Shown piece after piece: positions 32,696-41,153 of a stretch of DNA of 64,000 nt. Source of the stretch: JAXMAR01 sp046350295. Lineage in GTDB: Bacteria; Planctomycetota; Planctomycetia; Gemmatales; Gemmataceae. The stretch is from the NCBI GenBank assembly GCA_046350295.1, contig JAXMAR010000009.1:1-64000 (forward strand), given 5' to 3'. Below the pieces are notes generated by a model that ran no database searches, was not told where the DNA came from, and saw only the letters and a program-made list of their open reading frames with translations. Position 1 is the first letter of the stretch. Each line of letters opens with the position of its first letter. Made by a program: the position numbers and the translations under genes.

Positions 32696-33778
32696 ATGTT
32701 CGATTTCTTCCGGTCCGCCGCCGATAACCTGGGGACCAGTCATTTCTGGCAGCTCTCCTACGTTGTCTGGGGGCTGATCCTCCTCGCTTTGACCTTCGAC
32801 TTCCTCAACGGCCTGCACGACGCCGCCAACTCGATCGCCACCGTCGTCTCCACGCGCGTGCTGTCGCCATTCCAGGCCGTCATCTGGGCCGCCTTCTTCA
32901 ACTTCGCCGCCTTCATCGTCTTCCCGCTCCACGTCGCCGCCACCATCACGAAGGAAGTGGTCGATCAAAGCCTGATCACTGATCCCTATATCGCGAACCG
33001 TCTCATCGCCGCCACCCTCATCGCCGCCTGCGGCTGGAACGTCTTCACCTGGCTCCTCGGCCTGCCCACCAGCTCCTCCCATGCCCTCATCGGCGGCATG
33101 GTCGGCGCCGCCATCGCCATCCGCGGCAACTTCGACAGCATTCACGGGGAAGGTCTCTCCCTCATCGTCGGCTTCATCTTCCTCGCGCCTCTTTTCGGCA
33201 TGATCCTGGGCTCGGCCATCGGTATCGCGGTCATGTGGCTGTTCCGCCGCTCCTCGCCGCTCGGCGTCGACAACCTGTTCCGGCGCGGCCAGCTCCTCTC
33301 CGCCGCCCTGTTCAGCCTGGGCCACGGCGGCAATGACGCGCAGAAGACCATGGGCGTCATCCTCGTCCTCCTGATCGGCGCCTCGGCCGGCGGAGCCAAC
33401 TTCCCCACTCCCAAACAGGTCCCCACCGAGGTCGTCCTCGCCTGCCACGTGGCCATGGGTGTCGGTACCATGTTCGGCGGCTGGCGCATCGTCAAGACCA
33501 TGGGCCAGCGCATCATTCGCCTCCGCCCCGTCGACGGCTTCTGCGCCGAGACCGGCGCCGCCATCACCCTCGGCTTCACCACCATCGTCGGCGGCATCCC
33601 CATCAGCACCACCCACACGATCACCGGCGCCATCGTCGGCGTCGGCTCCTTGAAACGCAAGCGCGCCGTCCGCTGGGCCGTCGCCGGTCAGGTGATCTGG
33701 GCCTGGATCCTCACCATCCCCGGCGCCGCCTTGCTCGCGGCGATCAGCGCCGAGATCCTGTACCTCCTCGGCGGCTGA
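32696..33778 (+). CDS. Inorganic phosphate transporter, Pit family
   Basis: A 360-aa inner-membrane transporter that imports metal-phosphate with protons. The two family repeats are visible: LTFDFLNGLHDAANSIATVV in the N-terminal half and FSLGHGGNDAQKTMGVILVL in the C-terminal half, each with the conserved GxxDAxN/GxNDAQK core. LPTSSSHALIGG and PISTTHTITGAI are the matching second motifs. It is encoded directly after a DUF47 gene and is likely co-transcribed and co-regulated with it. Confidence 0.9.
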   Translation: MFDFFRSAADNLGTSHFWQLSYVVWGLILLALTFDFLNGLHDAANSIATVVSTRVLSPFQAVIWAAFFNFAAFIVFPLHVAATITKEVVDQSLITDPYIANRLIAATLIAACGWNVFTWLLGLPTSSSHALIGGMVGAAIAIRGNFDSIHGEGLSLIVGFIFLAPLFGMILGSAIGIAVMWLFRRSSPLGVDNLFRRGQLLSAALFSLGHGGNDAQKTMGVILVLLIGASAGGANFPTPKQVPTEVVLACHVAMGVGTMFGGWRIVKTMGQRIIRLRPVDGFCAETGAAITLGFTTIVGGIPISTTHTITGAIVGVGSLKRKRAVRWAVAGQVIWAWILTIPGAALLAAISAEILYLLGG

Positions 33779-33810
33779 GACGGCCGCGCCCCTCAATCCG
33801 GAGCGATAGC

Positions 33811-34479
33811 ATGACCGCGGCTGTTTGTCTCGCTCTGCTCTCGTGTGCCTTCGGCGGCGAGCCATCCCCCCGCATCGTCGCCCTGGGCGACTCGATCACC
33901 AAGGGGGTTCGCCCCGGCGTGAAAACCGAGGAATCGTATCCACCCCAGCTGCAGGAGGCGCTGCGAAAAGACGGCGTCAGCGCGACCGTCCTCAACCTCG
34001 GCGTCGGCGGGCAGCGGACCGATCAGGCGCTCCCACGCCTTGCGGAAGTGCTCAAGCACAAGCCGAAGGTCGTCGCCATCATGTACGGCACAAACGACAG
34101 CTACATCGACAAAGGCGCGAAGAAGCCGCGCATCAGCGTCGATGAGTATCGCAAGAACCTGATCAAGCTGGTGACCGAGTTGCGCGGCGCGGGCGCGAAG
34201 CCGATCCTGATGACGCCGCCGCGCTGGGGGGACAAGGCGGCGAAAAACGGTATCGGCGCGAATCCGAATGTCAGCCTGGAAAGATACGTGGAAGCGTGTC
34301 GTGAAGTCGCGAAGGAGACAAAGACGCCGCTGGTGGACCATTTCGCGCACTGGACGAAAGCCAGCGCGGCCGGGACCGACGTGGGAACCTGGACGACGGA
34401 TCAATGCCATCCCAACGCCCAGGGGCATGCGGAGATCGTTCGGCTGACGCTTCCGGTCGTACGTGAGGCGTTGAAGTGA
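33811..34479 (+). CDS. SGNH/GDSL-type hydrolase, secreted
   Basis: A 222-aa esterase-like protein. A short N-terminal hydrophobic segment (AAVCLALLSCAFGG) suggests export. The SGNH blocks are in order: IVALGDSITKG (catalytic Ser), LGVGGQRTDQ (Gly), IMYGTNDSY (Asn) and DQCHPNAQGH (catalytic Asp and His). The substrate is unknown; relatives act on acetylated sugars or lipids. It starts 32 bp after the Pit gene, so it could share that transcript, though a functional link is not evident. Confidence 0.85.
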   Translation: MTAAVCLALLSCAFGGEPSPRIVALGDSITKGVRPGVKTEESYPPQLQEALRKDGVSATVLNLGVGGQRTDQALPRLAEVLKHKPKVVAIMYGTNDSYIDKGAKKPRISVDEYRKNLIKLVTELRGAGAKPILMTPPRWGDKAAKNGIGANPNVSLERYVEACREVAKETKTPLVDHFAHWTKASAAGTDVGTWTTDQCHPNAQGHAEIVRLTLPVVREALK

Positions 34480-34526
34480 TCAAACGCCGCTGACAAGACC
34501 GGCCGTTTACGCGGTTTGGCGCCCAC

Positions 34527-34871
34527 TCAACCGACGCGCTTCCTCTTCAATTCGCCCTCCTGCGTATACGCCGTCGGCGTATAGAAACTCATCGTCACGA
34601 GCGGCTTGCGTCCCGTGTTCTCGATTTGATGTTTCTCTCCCTTCGCGATCAGCAACAGCGACCCCTCCTCCAGGGGGACGCGGCGCTTCTCCACACGCGC
34701 CCGCCCGCTCCCCGACACCACGTAAAGCCACTGCTCCGCCCACGGATGCTCGTCTCCGAACTCGCCACTCACTTCCCCGGACCGCAACGTCATCGACGCC
34801 GCCTGCGCGGAACGCGTGCTGAAGAGCACCTGAAACCCGGAACGCTTGCCGGCCGTCTTGATGTGTCTCAT
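34527..34871 (-). CDS. Small cupin-domain protein
   Basis: A 114-aa single-domain cupin. The first cupin motif is GDEHPWAEQWLYVVSGSG and the second is EEGSLLLIAKGEKHQIENTG, with a histidine in each that could bind a metal. The first motif lacks the usual pair of histidines, so metal binding is uncertain. Single cupins of this size bind small ligands or act as isomerases or dioxygenases; no substrate can be proposed. Confidence 0.8.
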   Translation of the reverse strand: MRHIKTAGKRSGFQVLFSTRSAQAASMTLRSGEVSGEFGDEHPWAEQWLYVVSGSGRARVEKRRVPLEEGSLLLIAKGEKHQIENTGRKPLVTMSFYTPTAYTQEGELKRKRVG

Positions 34872-35261
34872 GCGCGCCCCTTGGAATTAAGCCGTTTGGC
34901 GTCCGTGGCTCGAAGCGACATCGGACGCGTCCGTACGCTCCCATCAATTCAATTGTCCCATCCGTCCGACGACTTCGGAAGGTCGGTTGCGAGTTGCCGC
35001 GACTGCCACGCTTACTCGCGGCCCTCGGCGCCGGGTCGACAACTCTGACTCCCGGACACGGTCCCGGCAAAGGTTGGTTCCGGTTCTTCGGCGCCTCGGA
35101 AAAAGGACGGGATGCGAACGCCTACCTCGTTTATAATGGCGTCATGAGTGTCTCCACGCAAAACCCTCGGCCTGTTGTGCTTTCTTTATCACTCGACGCT
35201 TGCGCGTCGACTCTGGTTTAGCCCACCCAACCCCGCCTTTGACCTTTAGAGACCCACCACC
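34872..35261. other. Intergenic region upstream of the aldehyde dehydrogenase gene
   Basis: No gene is supported here. A perfect TATAAT at 35132-35137 could be a -10 element, but no TTGACA-like hexamer stands 16-18 bp before it. A short hairpin TCGACGC-TTGC-GCGTCGA occupies 35193-35210, inside the presumed leader of the downstream gene. Confidence 0.4.
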
Positions 35262-36695
35262 ATGATCCACATCCCGATCTCCCGCTGGGGCGAGCCTTAC
35301 AAGAGCCTCGAGCTGGACAAGATCGTCCATTTCGCGACCGGCGAGGTCCTCGCCGAGGTCAGCCGGGCCAATGCCGCCCTCGTCGAGCGCGACATGCGCC
35401 ACGCCGCCCGCGCCCGCAAGGTGCTGTGCGAGATCCCGATCAAGCAACTCCTCGAAATGGTCAAGAAGGCGGCCGACCTTTACACCAAGGCCGAGTTGCC
35501 GCTGGGGGACGGCACGCAGACCCCGGACCAGTTCGTCCGCATGCAGTCCGCCACCACCGGCCTGCCCGAGCACATGTGCCGCTTCAACATGGAGAAGAAC
35601 CACTTCGTCCTCTCCAACCTCGAGAAGGTACTCGACTCCCTCACCCGCGGCCTCGATCTCTCCGTCCTCACCCGCGGCTACGGCATGGAGGAACGCGGCG
35701 TCCCCATCAGCTATCAGGCCCAATCGCCGGTCCTCGGCCTCGTCCTGCCCAGCAACAGCCCCGGCGTCCACACCCTCTGGCTGCCGATCATCCCAATGCA
35801 GATCGGCCTAGTCCTCAAGCCCGGCCCGCAAGAGCCCTGGACGCCGTACCGCATGATGGCGGCATTCGTCCAGGCGGGCGTGCCGAAGCAGGCCATCGCC
35901 ATCTACCCGGGCCTCGGCGACGTCGGCGCCGCGGTCCTCCAGCATTGCCCCAAGAGCCTCATCTTCGGCGGCACGGCGACCGTCGAGCAGTACAAGGGGA
36001 ACCCGCGCGTCCAGGCGCACGGCCCCGGCTTCTCCAAGATCATCCTCGGCGACGACCAGGTCGACAACTGGGAGAAGTACGTCGACATCATGGCCGACAG
36101 CGTCTTCATCAACTCCGGCCGCGGCTGCATCAACTGCTCCGGCGTCTGGGTCAGCCGCAACGGCAAGAAGATTGCCGAGGCCATCGCCGCCAAGATCGGC
36201 CCCGTGCAACCCCTGCCCCCCGAGGACCCTAAGAGCGCCCTCGCCGCCTTCACCGTCCCCGGTCAGGCCGACGCCATCAACGGCCAGATCGACAATGACC
36301 TCAAGGAGCCGGGCGTCCACGACATGACCGCGAAGTACGGCGCCCGCCTGGTGAAGAAGGAACGCTGCGACTACCTGCGGCCGACGGTGATCTACTGTGA
36401 AAGTCCGGAGAAGTCGGCCGCCAAGAAGGAATACATGTTCCCGTTCGTGACGGTGGTCGAATGCCCGCAGGAGCAGATGCTCGAGAAGATCGGCCCGACG
36501 CTGGTCTGCTCGGCGATCACGGAGGACGCGAAGTTCCAGCGAGCGCTAACGGACGCCATCCACATCGACCGCCTGAACATCGGCCCCTTGAAGACGATCC
36601 AGCTCAACTGGCTCCAGCCGCACGAGGGGAGTATCGTCGACTTCCTGTTCCGGGCGCGGGCGTTCCAGTTCGAGAAGGCGATGATCAAGATTTGA
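35262..36695 (+). CDS. Divergent aldehyde dehydrogenase superfamily protein
   Basis: A 477-aa protein with the ALDH fold. The nucleotide-binding half includes SPVLGLVLPSNSPGVHTLWL, GLVLKPGPQEPWTPYRM and a LIFGGTATVEQY segment. The catalytic cysteine is probably in FINSGRGCINCSGVWV, where ALDHs carry the conserved Cys. The classical glutamate motif is not obvious, so it may be an acyl-CoA reductase-like or otherwise divergent member. No neighbouring gene suggests a pathway. The ATG follows an AT-poor leader of about 115 bases. Confidence 0.75.
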   Translation: MIHIPISRWGEPYKSLELDKIVHFATGEVLAEVSRANAALVERDMRHAARARKVLCEIPIKQLLEMVKKAADLYTKAELPLGDGTQTPDQFVRMQSATTGLPEHMCRFNMEKNHFVLSNLEKVLDSLTRGLDLSVLTRGYGMEERGVPISYQAQSPVLGLVLPSNSPGVHTLWLPIIPMQIGLVLKPGPQEPWTPYRMMAAFVQAGVPKQAIAIYPGLGDVGAAVLQHCPKSLIFGGTATVEQYKGNPRVQAHGPGFSKIILGDDQVDNWEKYVDIMADSVFINSGRGCINCSGVWVSRNGKKIAEAIAAKIGPVQPLPPEDPKSALAAFTVPGQADAINGQIDNDLKEPGVHDMTAKYGARLVKKERCDYLRPTVIYCESPEKSAAKKEYMFPFVTVVECPQEQMLEKIGPTLVCSAITEDAKFQRALTDAIHIDRLNIGPLKTIQLNWLQPHEGSIVDFLFRARAFQFEKAMIKI

Positions 36696-36862
36696 GCGAA
36701 GCGACGTCTGATTTCACCAGGCCGCGGGCGCCAGCCCGCGGCCGGCGCGGTATTGGCGGGGAAATATGCCCGGGTTCTTTCTCAAGACGATTGGCCTGAC
36801 TGACAGCCCGTGCCCGGAGGGCGAAGTCGCAGGCCGAGGAGGCATCTGTGCGGTAGTGAGCC

Positions 36863-37171
36863 ATGATTGATCTGATCCAGCAAAGGAAACGTGAGGTGGA
36901 GTCGCTCTGCAGGCGCTACGGCGTCAGGAGCCTTGAAGTTTTCGGCTCAGCGGCGGTTGAGAGCTTCGATCCGCTCCGGAGCGACCTTGATTTCCTCGTT
37001 GACTTCCTGCCCCTAGCGCCAGGGCAGCCCTTCGCGTTTTACTTCGGTCTACTCGAAGATCTGCGAAGCCTTTTCCGGCGAAGGGTTGATCTCGTCGTCA
37101 AAGGGGCAATCAAGGATCGAGCGTTCCAGGAGTCCGTCGACCGCAGTCGCCAGGTGATCTATGCCGCATGA
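36863..37171 (+). CDS. MNT-type nucleotidyltransferase (antitoxin-like)
   Basis: A 102-aa minimal nucleotidyltransferase. The catalytic pattern is complete: VFGSAAVESFDPLRSDLDFL (GSx10DxD) with a later Asp in VDLVVKG. It overlaps the following HEPN gene by 11 bp, the usual arrangement for MNT/HEPN toxin-antitoxin pairs. In characterised pairs the MNT enzyme inactivates the HEPN ribonuclease by AMP transfer. Confidence 0.85.
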   Translation: MIDLIQQRKREVESLCRRYGVRSLEVFGSAAVESFDPLRSDLDFLVDFLPLAPGQPFAFYFGLLEDLRSLFRRRVDLVVKGAIKDRAFQESVDRSRQVIYAA

Positions 37172-37497
37172 TCCGAAGGTGTGCCTTCGAGAGATCGAAG
37201 AGGCGGGCGTCTTCATTCAGCGAGTCACGCAAGGCTTCGACTTGGCCCGTTACGCCGGTGATGAAGTGATCCGCGCCGCTGTCGCGCAAGTTCACGATCA
37301 TCGGCGAGGCGCTGAATCGGCTTCTCCTCGCCGACGCGGCGTTGGCAGCTCAGATCACGGACTACCGCCGCATCATCGATTTTCGACACGTCCTTATTCA
37401 CGGCTATAACAAGGTGGACGATCAGATCGTTTGGGACGTCGTCACTCAGTATTTGCCAGTTCTCTTGGCAGAGGTCCGAAAGCTGCTCGCCCGCTGA
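37161..37497 (+). pseudogene. HEPN (DUF86) toxin gene with one frameshift
   Basis: The frame starting at ATG 37161 reads PHDPKVCLREIEEAGVFIQ and a typical HEPN first half to about 37283. Coding similarity then continues in the +1 frame as KFTIIGEALNRLL and on to the stop at 37495-37497. The second part retains the RNase motif Rx4H in FRHVLIHGY. One extra base or two missing bases near 37285 explain the shift. Either the toxin is inactivated or the assembly has an indel. Confidence 0.8.
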
Positions 37498-37547
37498 CCG
37501 TTCGGGGTGTTGTTGCTTTTCCTGCGCCGCGCCGTTACTGTGACCCC

Positions 37548-38330
37548 ATGCGACCCAGCCTTTTCCTCGCGTCCCTCGTCCTGCTCTCCCTCGCCTCCGG
37601 CCCGGCCCGCGCCTTCGAGATTACCTTGCCACGCCCCGGCGAACGCGAGTTCGTCCGCGACCTCGCCGGCTTGATCACGCCCGAAGACCAGAAGAAGATC
37701 CGCGATCTCTGCGACAAGCTCCTCCGCGACAAGGCGACGCCCATCATCGTCGTCACCATCGACTCCATGGCGAAGTACGGTGGCGCCGGCATGCGCATCG
37801 AAACCTTCGCCACGCTCCTCTTCAATCAGTGGGGCATCGGCCACGAAAAAATCAACAGCCACGACTGGAACACCGGCATCCTCCTCCTCGTCTCGAAGGA
37901 CGACCGCAAGGCGCGGATCGAGCTCGGCGCCGGCTGGCGCCGCGACAAGGACGAGCAGTCCCGGCAGATCATGGAGTACCAGATCATCCCGCGCTTCAAG
38001 GAGGGGGACTACTCCGGCGGCATCCTGGCGGGTGTCGAAGCCCTCGACCACATGGCGCGCGGCCTCCAGCTGCCGAGCCGGCCGCGCCCGTGGTGGCAGT
38101 ACGCCCTCGTCGTCGCCGCCATCGGCCTGTTCATCTTCACGATCGTCTCGCTGATCCGCCGCGGCGCTGGCGGCTGGGCCTGGCTCTTTTGGGGCCTCAT
38201 CTTCGCCGGCATCGGCGCCTTGCTCTACCAGATGTTCAACAACCGCGGCAGCTCCGGCGGCGGCGGTTTCTCCGGTGGCTCGTTCGGCGGCGGCTTCTCC
38301 GGCGGCGGCGGCGCTACCGGCTCATGGTAA
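37548..38330 (+). CDS. TPM-domain membrane protein
   Basis: A 260-aa protein from ATG 37548. A signal peptide (LFLASLVLLSLASGPARA) is followed by a TPM domain: RDLAGLITPEDQKKIRDLC, then NTGILLLVSKDDRKARIELG. Two transmembrane helices lie around residues 180-230. The C-terminus is the Gly/Ser-rich tail typical of the family (GGGFSGGSFGGG). TPM domains occur in membrane-repair and photosystem-assembly proteins; some have phosphatase activity. A second TPM-type gene follows about 50 bp downstream. Confidence 0.85.
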   Translation: MRPSLFLASLVLLSLASGPARAFEITLPRPGEREFVRDLAGLITPEDQKKIRDLCDKLLRDKATPIIVVTIDSMAKYGGAGMRIETFATLLFNQWGIGHEKINSHDWNTGILLLVSKDDRKARIELGAGWRRDKDEQSRQIMEYQIIPRFKEGDYSGGILAGVEALDHMARGLQLPSRPRPWWQYALVVAAIGLFIFTIVSLIRRGAGGWAWLFWGLIFAGIGALLYQMFNNRGSSGGGGFSGGSFGGGFSGGGGATGSW

Positions 38331-38381
38331 TCTGTGTCTACGCATTCTGCTTTTTCATTCCTCATTCTGCATTTCCAAAAA

Positions 38382-38792
38382 ATGATCCGCCCCAGCCAGA
38401 TGTTCTCGGCCCAGCAGCGCGAACAGGTCGCGCAGGCCGTGCGCGACGCCGAGGCGAAGACCGCCGCCGAGATCGTGCCGGTCGTGGCGCGCGACTCCGG
38501 GCGCTACGACCGGGCCGAAGACGTCGCCGGCCTCTGGCTGGGCCTCGTCTTCCTCACGGTCGTCTGGCTCCTCTGGCCGGCGCCGGTCTTGGAGCAGGGC
38601 AGCTGGGAAGGGGCGCCCGCCGTCTATCAGTTGCTCGCCCTGATCGCGGCCACCGCCCTGGGCTTCTTCATCGGCGCGGCGGCCGTGGCGCGGCTCGACA
38701 GCCTGCGCCATCTCTTCGCCGCGCCGGCTCACATGCGCGACGAGGTCAAGGCCCGCGCCCACGCGCTTGCGTCCACGGCTGGCCGATGGTGA
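38382..38792 (+). pseudogene. Second TPM-type gene, truncated at its 3' end
   Basis: From ATG 38382 the protein reads MIRPSQMFSAQQREQVAQAV and AAEIVPVVARDSGRYDRAED, typical of small TPM proteins, and has two hydrophobic helices. After MRDEVKARA (about 38760) the similarity ends, and the frame closes at 38792 after 136 aa, whereas relatives as I remember them extend for some 60-80 more residues. The terminal bases are antisense to a VapC-like gene start, indicating a deletion that joined the two genes. Confidence 0.65.
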
Positions 38793-38848
38793 GGGTGGCC
38801 GGGCTCAGCCATGCGGCCAAGGATGTTGGTGTCAACGAGGACGTTCAT
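38729..38848 (-). pseudogene. VapC-like PIN toxin gene, only the N-terminal fragment
   Basis: From ATG 38848 the minus strand reads MNVLVDTNILGRMAEPGH, the start of a PIN ribonuclease with its first acidic residue (VDTN). After about 27 residues (PAVDA) the frame runs antisense into the TPM gene and closes at 38729. The remaining PIN motifs are absent, so it cannot encode a working nuclease. It overlaps the antitoxin stop codon by the usual ATGA. Confidence 0.75.
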
Positions 38849-39081
38849 TCGCCGCGCCCGGCGTAGATAGTGTCCCGGCTCCAGTCCGCGGCGTTGTCCA
38901 GTCGCTCGTGGCCTTCCGCCCACTCGCGCAGAGCCTTGCACCACTCCTCCGGCGAGCCATACACGCCGGGATCGTTTTTCTGCTCCCGAAAAGCGGCCAC
39001 GACGGATTCAACGGAGCGAATGGCCTCCTCGGACAGGCCTGCCACGTCAACGGACCGTGTTTCTTTTTGTCCTGATTCCAT
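38845..39081 (-). CDS. VapB-like antitoxin (orphaned)
   Basis: A 78-aa acidic protein from ATG 39081. It reads ESGQKETRSVDVAGLSEEAI followed by a helical region and WCKALREWAEGHERLDN. No known DNA-binding fold is obvious, but its size, acidity and ATGA overlap with a VapC start identify it as the antitoxin of that pair. Because the toxin gene is cut short, it is probably an orphan. An in-frame start at 39129 is also possible. Confidence 0.65.
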   Translation of the reverse strand: MESGQKETRSVDVAGLSEEAIRSVESVVAAFREQKNDPGVYGSPEEWCKALREWAEGHERLDNAADWSRDTIYAGRGE

Positions 39082-39249
39082 GCATTCAGAATAACAGATG
39101 GTTTGCAGACCAGGCAAGCGTTCCGTCAAGGCGTCGCTCCGTCATGGGTCCCCCGTCGCCCTGCTGGCGCCCCGTCACCTGCGTTCCCGCGCCAGCTGCA
39201 CGATAAGAAGAGCTGCAAGACGCATTGGTGACAATCGACTGACAGTCCG

Positions 39250-40107
39250 TCACTTCCCGCTCAATTCCGTGCAAAGTTCCTCCAGATACGCCGACACCCG
39301 GTCCCACGGGTTTGCTGCCTTCGGGTCGCCGGCGCGGAACGGCGCCTCCGTGGCGTAGACCCAGCGTGCGTGCTGCCGCGCCAGCCGCAGCGCCGCCTTG
39401 TCGAGCTTCGCCCGTGAATGGACCAGGATACCGCGCGTGAACGGCGGGAAGTCCGCGTAAGTGTCCCGTTTCAGCCGCTCTTCCTTGGGCCAGTCCCCTC
39501 CCTCGTGAACGACGATCACATCGGCCGCCGGCGCCGCGAAGTAGCGGGCCGGTGTGTCGGTCCCGGGATTGGCGACTGTCGGCCAGCAGCCGGTGTCATG
39601 GGCGTAGCGGTTCAGCGCCGTCTGGTAGGCGACGGCGGCGTCCGTGTCCTCGTTCCTCATCTCGTCGAAAAAAATGCCCTGCACACCCGGATACAGCTTC
39701 AGCCAGCGGTCGATGTCCTTCTTGACGTCCGCCGCGGGTCGTTTGCCGAAGCTTGTCGACACGTAGCCGACCACGACGCAACCCGCGCCGCGCAGCCGGG
39801 CGATCGCCTTGGTGTAGTTCGGATCGACGGCCTCTCCCGGACCGGACGCGGGGTTGACGATGACCCACATGGGGACCGTTTCATACCGGCGCCGCAGCGT
39901 CATCAGCCGCGTGTACTCCGGGTTCTTGTCGACATTGCCCGGATAGACGTACATCGGCACGAGCACGCCGGTCCGTTCCATCGCGCGCTGGTGAAACTCG
40001 AGAGCTTGCCGCAGGCGTTCTTTGCCGGCGGCGTCCCCGCCGGTTCGGGCGCCTCCGGCGAAAAGCAAAATGGTCAACGGCACGAGAGTCGCGGCAAAAG
40101 GAGACAT
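39250..40107 (-). CDS. Spherulation-specific family 4-like secreted protein
   Basis: A 285-aa protein with an N-terminal signal (FAATLVPLTILLFAGGA). The body fits the spherulin-4 family, a TIM-barrel related to glycoside hydrolases: VLVPMYVYPGN, WVIVNPASGPGEAVDPNY, VVVGYVSTSFGKRP and YPGVQGIFFDEMRNE. In related barrels the acidic residues in FFDE are catalytic. The function in bacteria is not established; a polysaccharide-directed activity is plausible. It lies 17 bp downstream of hemB on the same strand. Confidence 0.85.
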   Translation of the reverse strand: MSPFAATLVPLTILLFAGGARTGGDAAGKERLRQALEFHQRAMERTGVLVPMYVYPGNVDKNPEYTRLMTLRRRYETVPMWVIVNPASGPGEAVDPNYTKAIARLRGAGCVVVGYVSTSFGKRPAADVKKDIDRWLKLYPGVQGIFFDEMRNEDTDAAVAYQTALNRYAHDTGCWPTVANPGTDTPARYFAAPAADVIVVHEGGDWPKEERLKRDTYADFPPFTRGILVHSRAKLDKAALRLARQHARWVYATEAPFRAGDPKAANPWDRVSAYLEELCTELSGK

Positions 40108-40124
40108 GGAAACAATCCCGTCAG

Positions 40125-41105
40125 CTATGTCAACCAGCGCGCCGCATCCAGCGCGAAGTACGTCAGGATCATGTCCGCCCCCGCACGCCGGATGCTCGTC
40201 AGGATCTCCAGGGCCACGCGCCGCTCATCGATCCACCCCTTCGCGGCCGCGGCCTTCACCATGGCGAACTCGCCGGAGACGTTGTACGCCGCCACCGGAA
40301 CGCCGAAGCGATCCTTGACGCGGCGGATGATGTCGAGGTACGACAGGGCCGGCTTGACCATGATGATGTCCGCCCCCTCCTCCAGGTCGAGGGCGACTTC
40401 ACGGAGGGCTTCGTCGCCGTTGGCCGGGTCCATCTGGTAGGTGGTGCGGTCGCCGAACTGCGGCGGCGATTCGGCGGCGTCGCGGAACGGGCCGTAGAAC
40501 GCCGAGGCGTACTTGGCCGCGTAGCTCATGATCGGCGTGCGCTGAAAGCCGGCGCCGTCCAGGTCATGGCGGATCGCGGCGACCATCCCATCCATCATGC
40601 CGCTCGGCGCCACCATGTCCGCCCCGGCGCGGACATGGCTGATGCACTGTCGAGCAAGGTTGGGCAGCGTCAAATCGTTGTCGACGTCGAGCTTTCCCTC
40701 GTGCTCGGTGAGGACGCCGCAATGCCCGTGGTCGGTGTACTCGCAGAAGCACTCGTCGGTGATGAGCAGCGCTTCCGGGTGGGACTTCTTGAGCGAGCGC
40801 AACGCCTGCTGCACGATCCCCTCGTCATCCCAGGATGACGCGCCGACGGCATCCTTGCTCGCCGGGATACCGAAGAGGATGAAGGCCCGAACACCCAGAT
40901 CCATGGCGGGACCGACGACATCGCTCAGCCGGTCGACGCTGAGCTGAAAGTTGCCGGGCATCGACTGAATTTCGTTCTTGACGCCTTTACCGGGGCGTAC
41001 GAAGAGGGGCAGGATGAAGTGTTGGGGCGAGAGGGACGTCTCGCGCACGAGGTCGCGGAGGACGGGATGCTGGCGGTTGCGACGGAGGCGGGTGGCGGGG
41101 AACAT
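40125..41105 (-). CDS. hemB: Porphobilinogen synthase (delta-aminolevulinic acid dehydratase)
   Basis: Condenses two 5-aminolevulinate molecules to porphobilinogen in tetrapyrrole synthesis. The 326-aa length is normal. The cysteine-type zinc site is present in DECFCEYTDHGHCG. Schiff-base lysines are in MSYAAKYASAFYGPFRDAA and DIIMVKPALSYLD. The C-terminal AYNVSGEFAMVKAAAAKGW is also typical. No other heme gene is nearby, although several heme proteins are encoded in the window. Confidence 0.95.
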   Translation of the reverse strand: MFPATRLRRNRQHPVLRDLVRETSLSPQHFILPLFVRPGKGVKNEIQSMPGNFQLSVDRLSDVVGPAMDLGVRAFILFGIPASKDAVGASSWDDEGIVQQALRSLKKSHPEALLITDECFCEYTDHGHCGVLTEHEGKLDVDNDLTLPNLARQCISHVRAGADMVAPSGMMDGMVAAIRHDLDGAGFQRTPIMSYAAKYASAFYGPFRDAAESPPQFGDRTTYQMDPANGDEALREVALDLEEGADIIMVKPALSYLDIIRRVKDRFGVPVAAYNVSGEFAMVKAAAAKGWIDERRVALEILTSIRRAGADMILTYFALDAARWLT

Positions 41106-41153
41106 TTCGTATTGCCGGATTTCATCAAGGTTCGATAAGCCACATTTACTTGT

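Noticed and set aside
34994..35221. A small open frame upstream of the aldehyde dehydrogenase gene
   Set aside because: No ribosome site and no recognisable sequence; it contains the TATAAT box and hairpin and is more likely leader or promoter DNA.
37161..37497. Programmed frameshifting in the HEPN gene
   Set aside because: No slippery heptamer or pseudoknot is apparent at the shift, and the family does not use frameshifting. Mutation or an indel error is simpler.
38781..38795. TGA at the end of the truncated TPM gene as another selenocysteine codon
   Set aside because: No protein similarity continues after it, and the downstream sequence is the antisense of a VapC start. A deletion explains the early stop.
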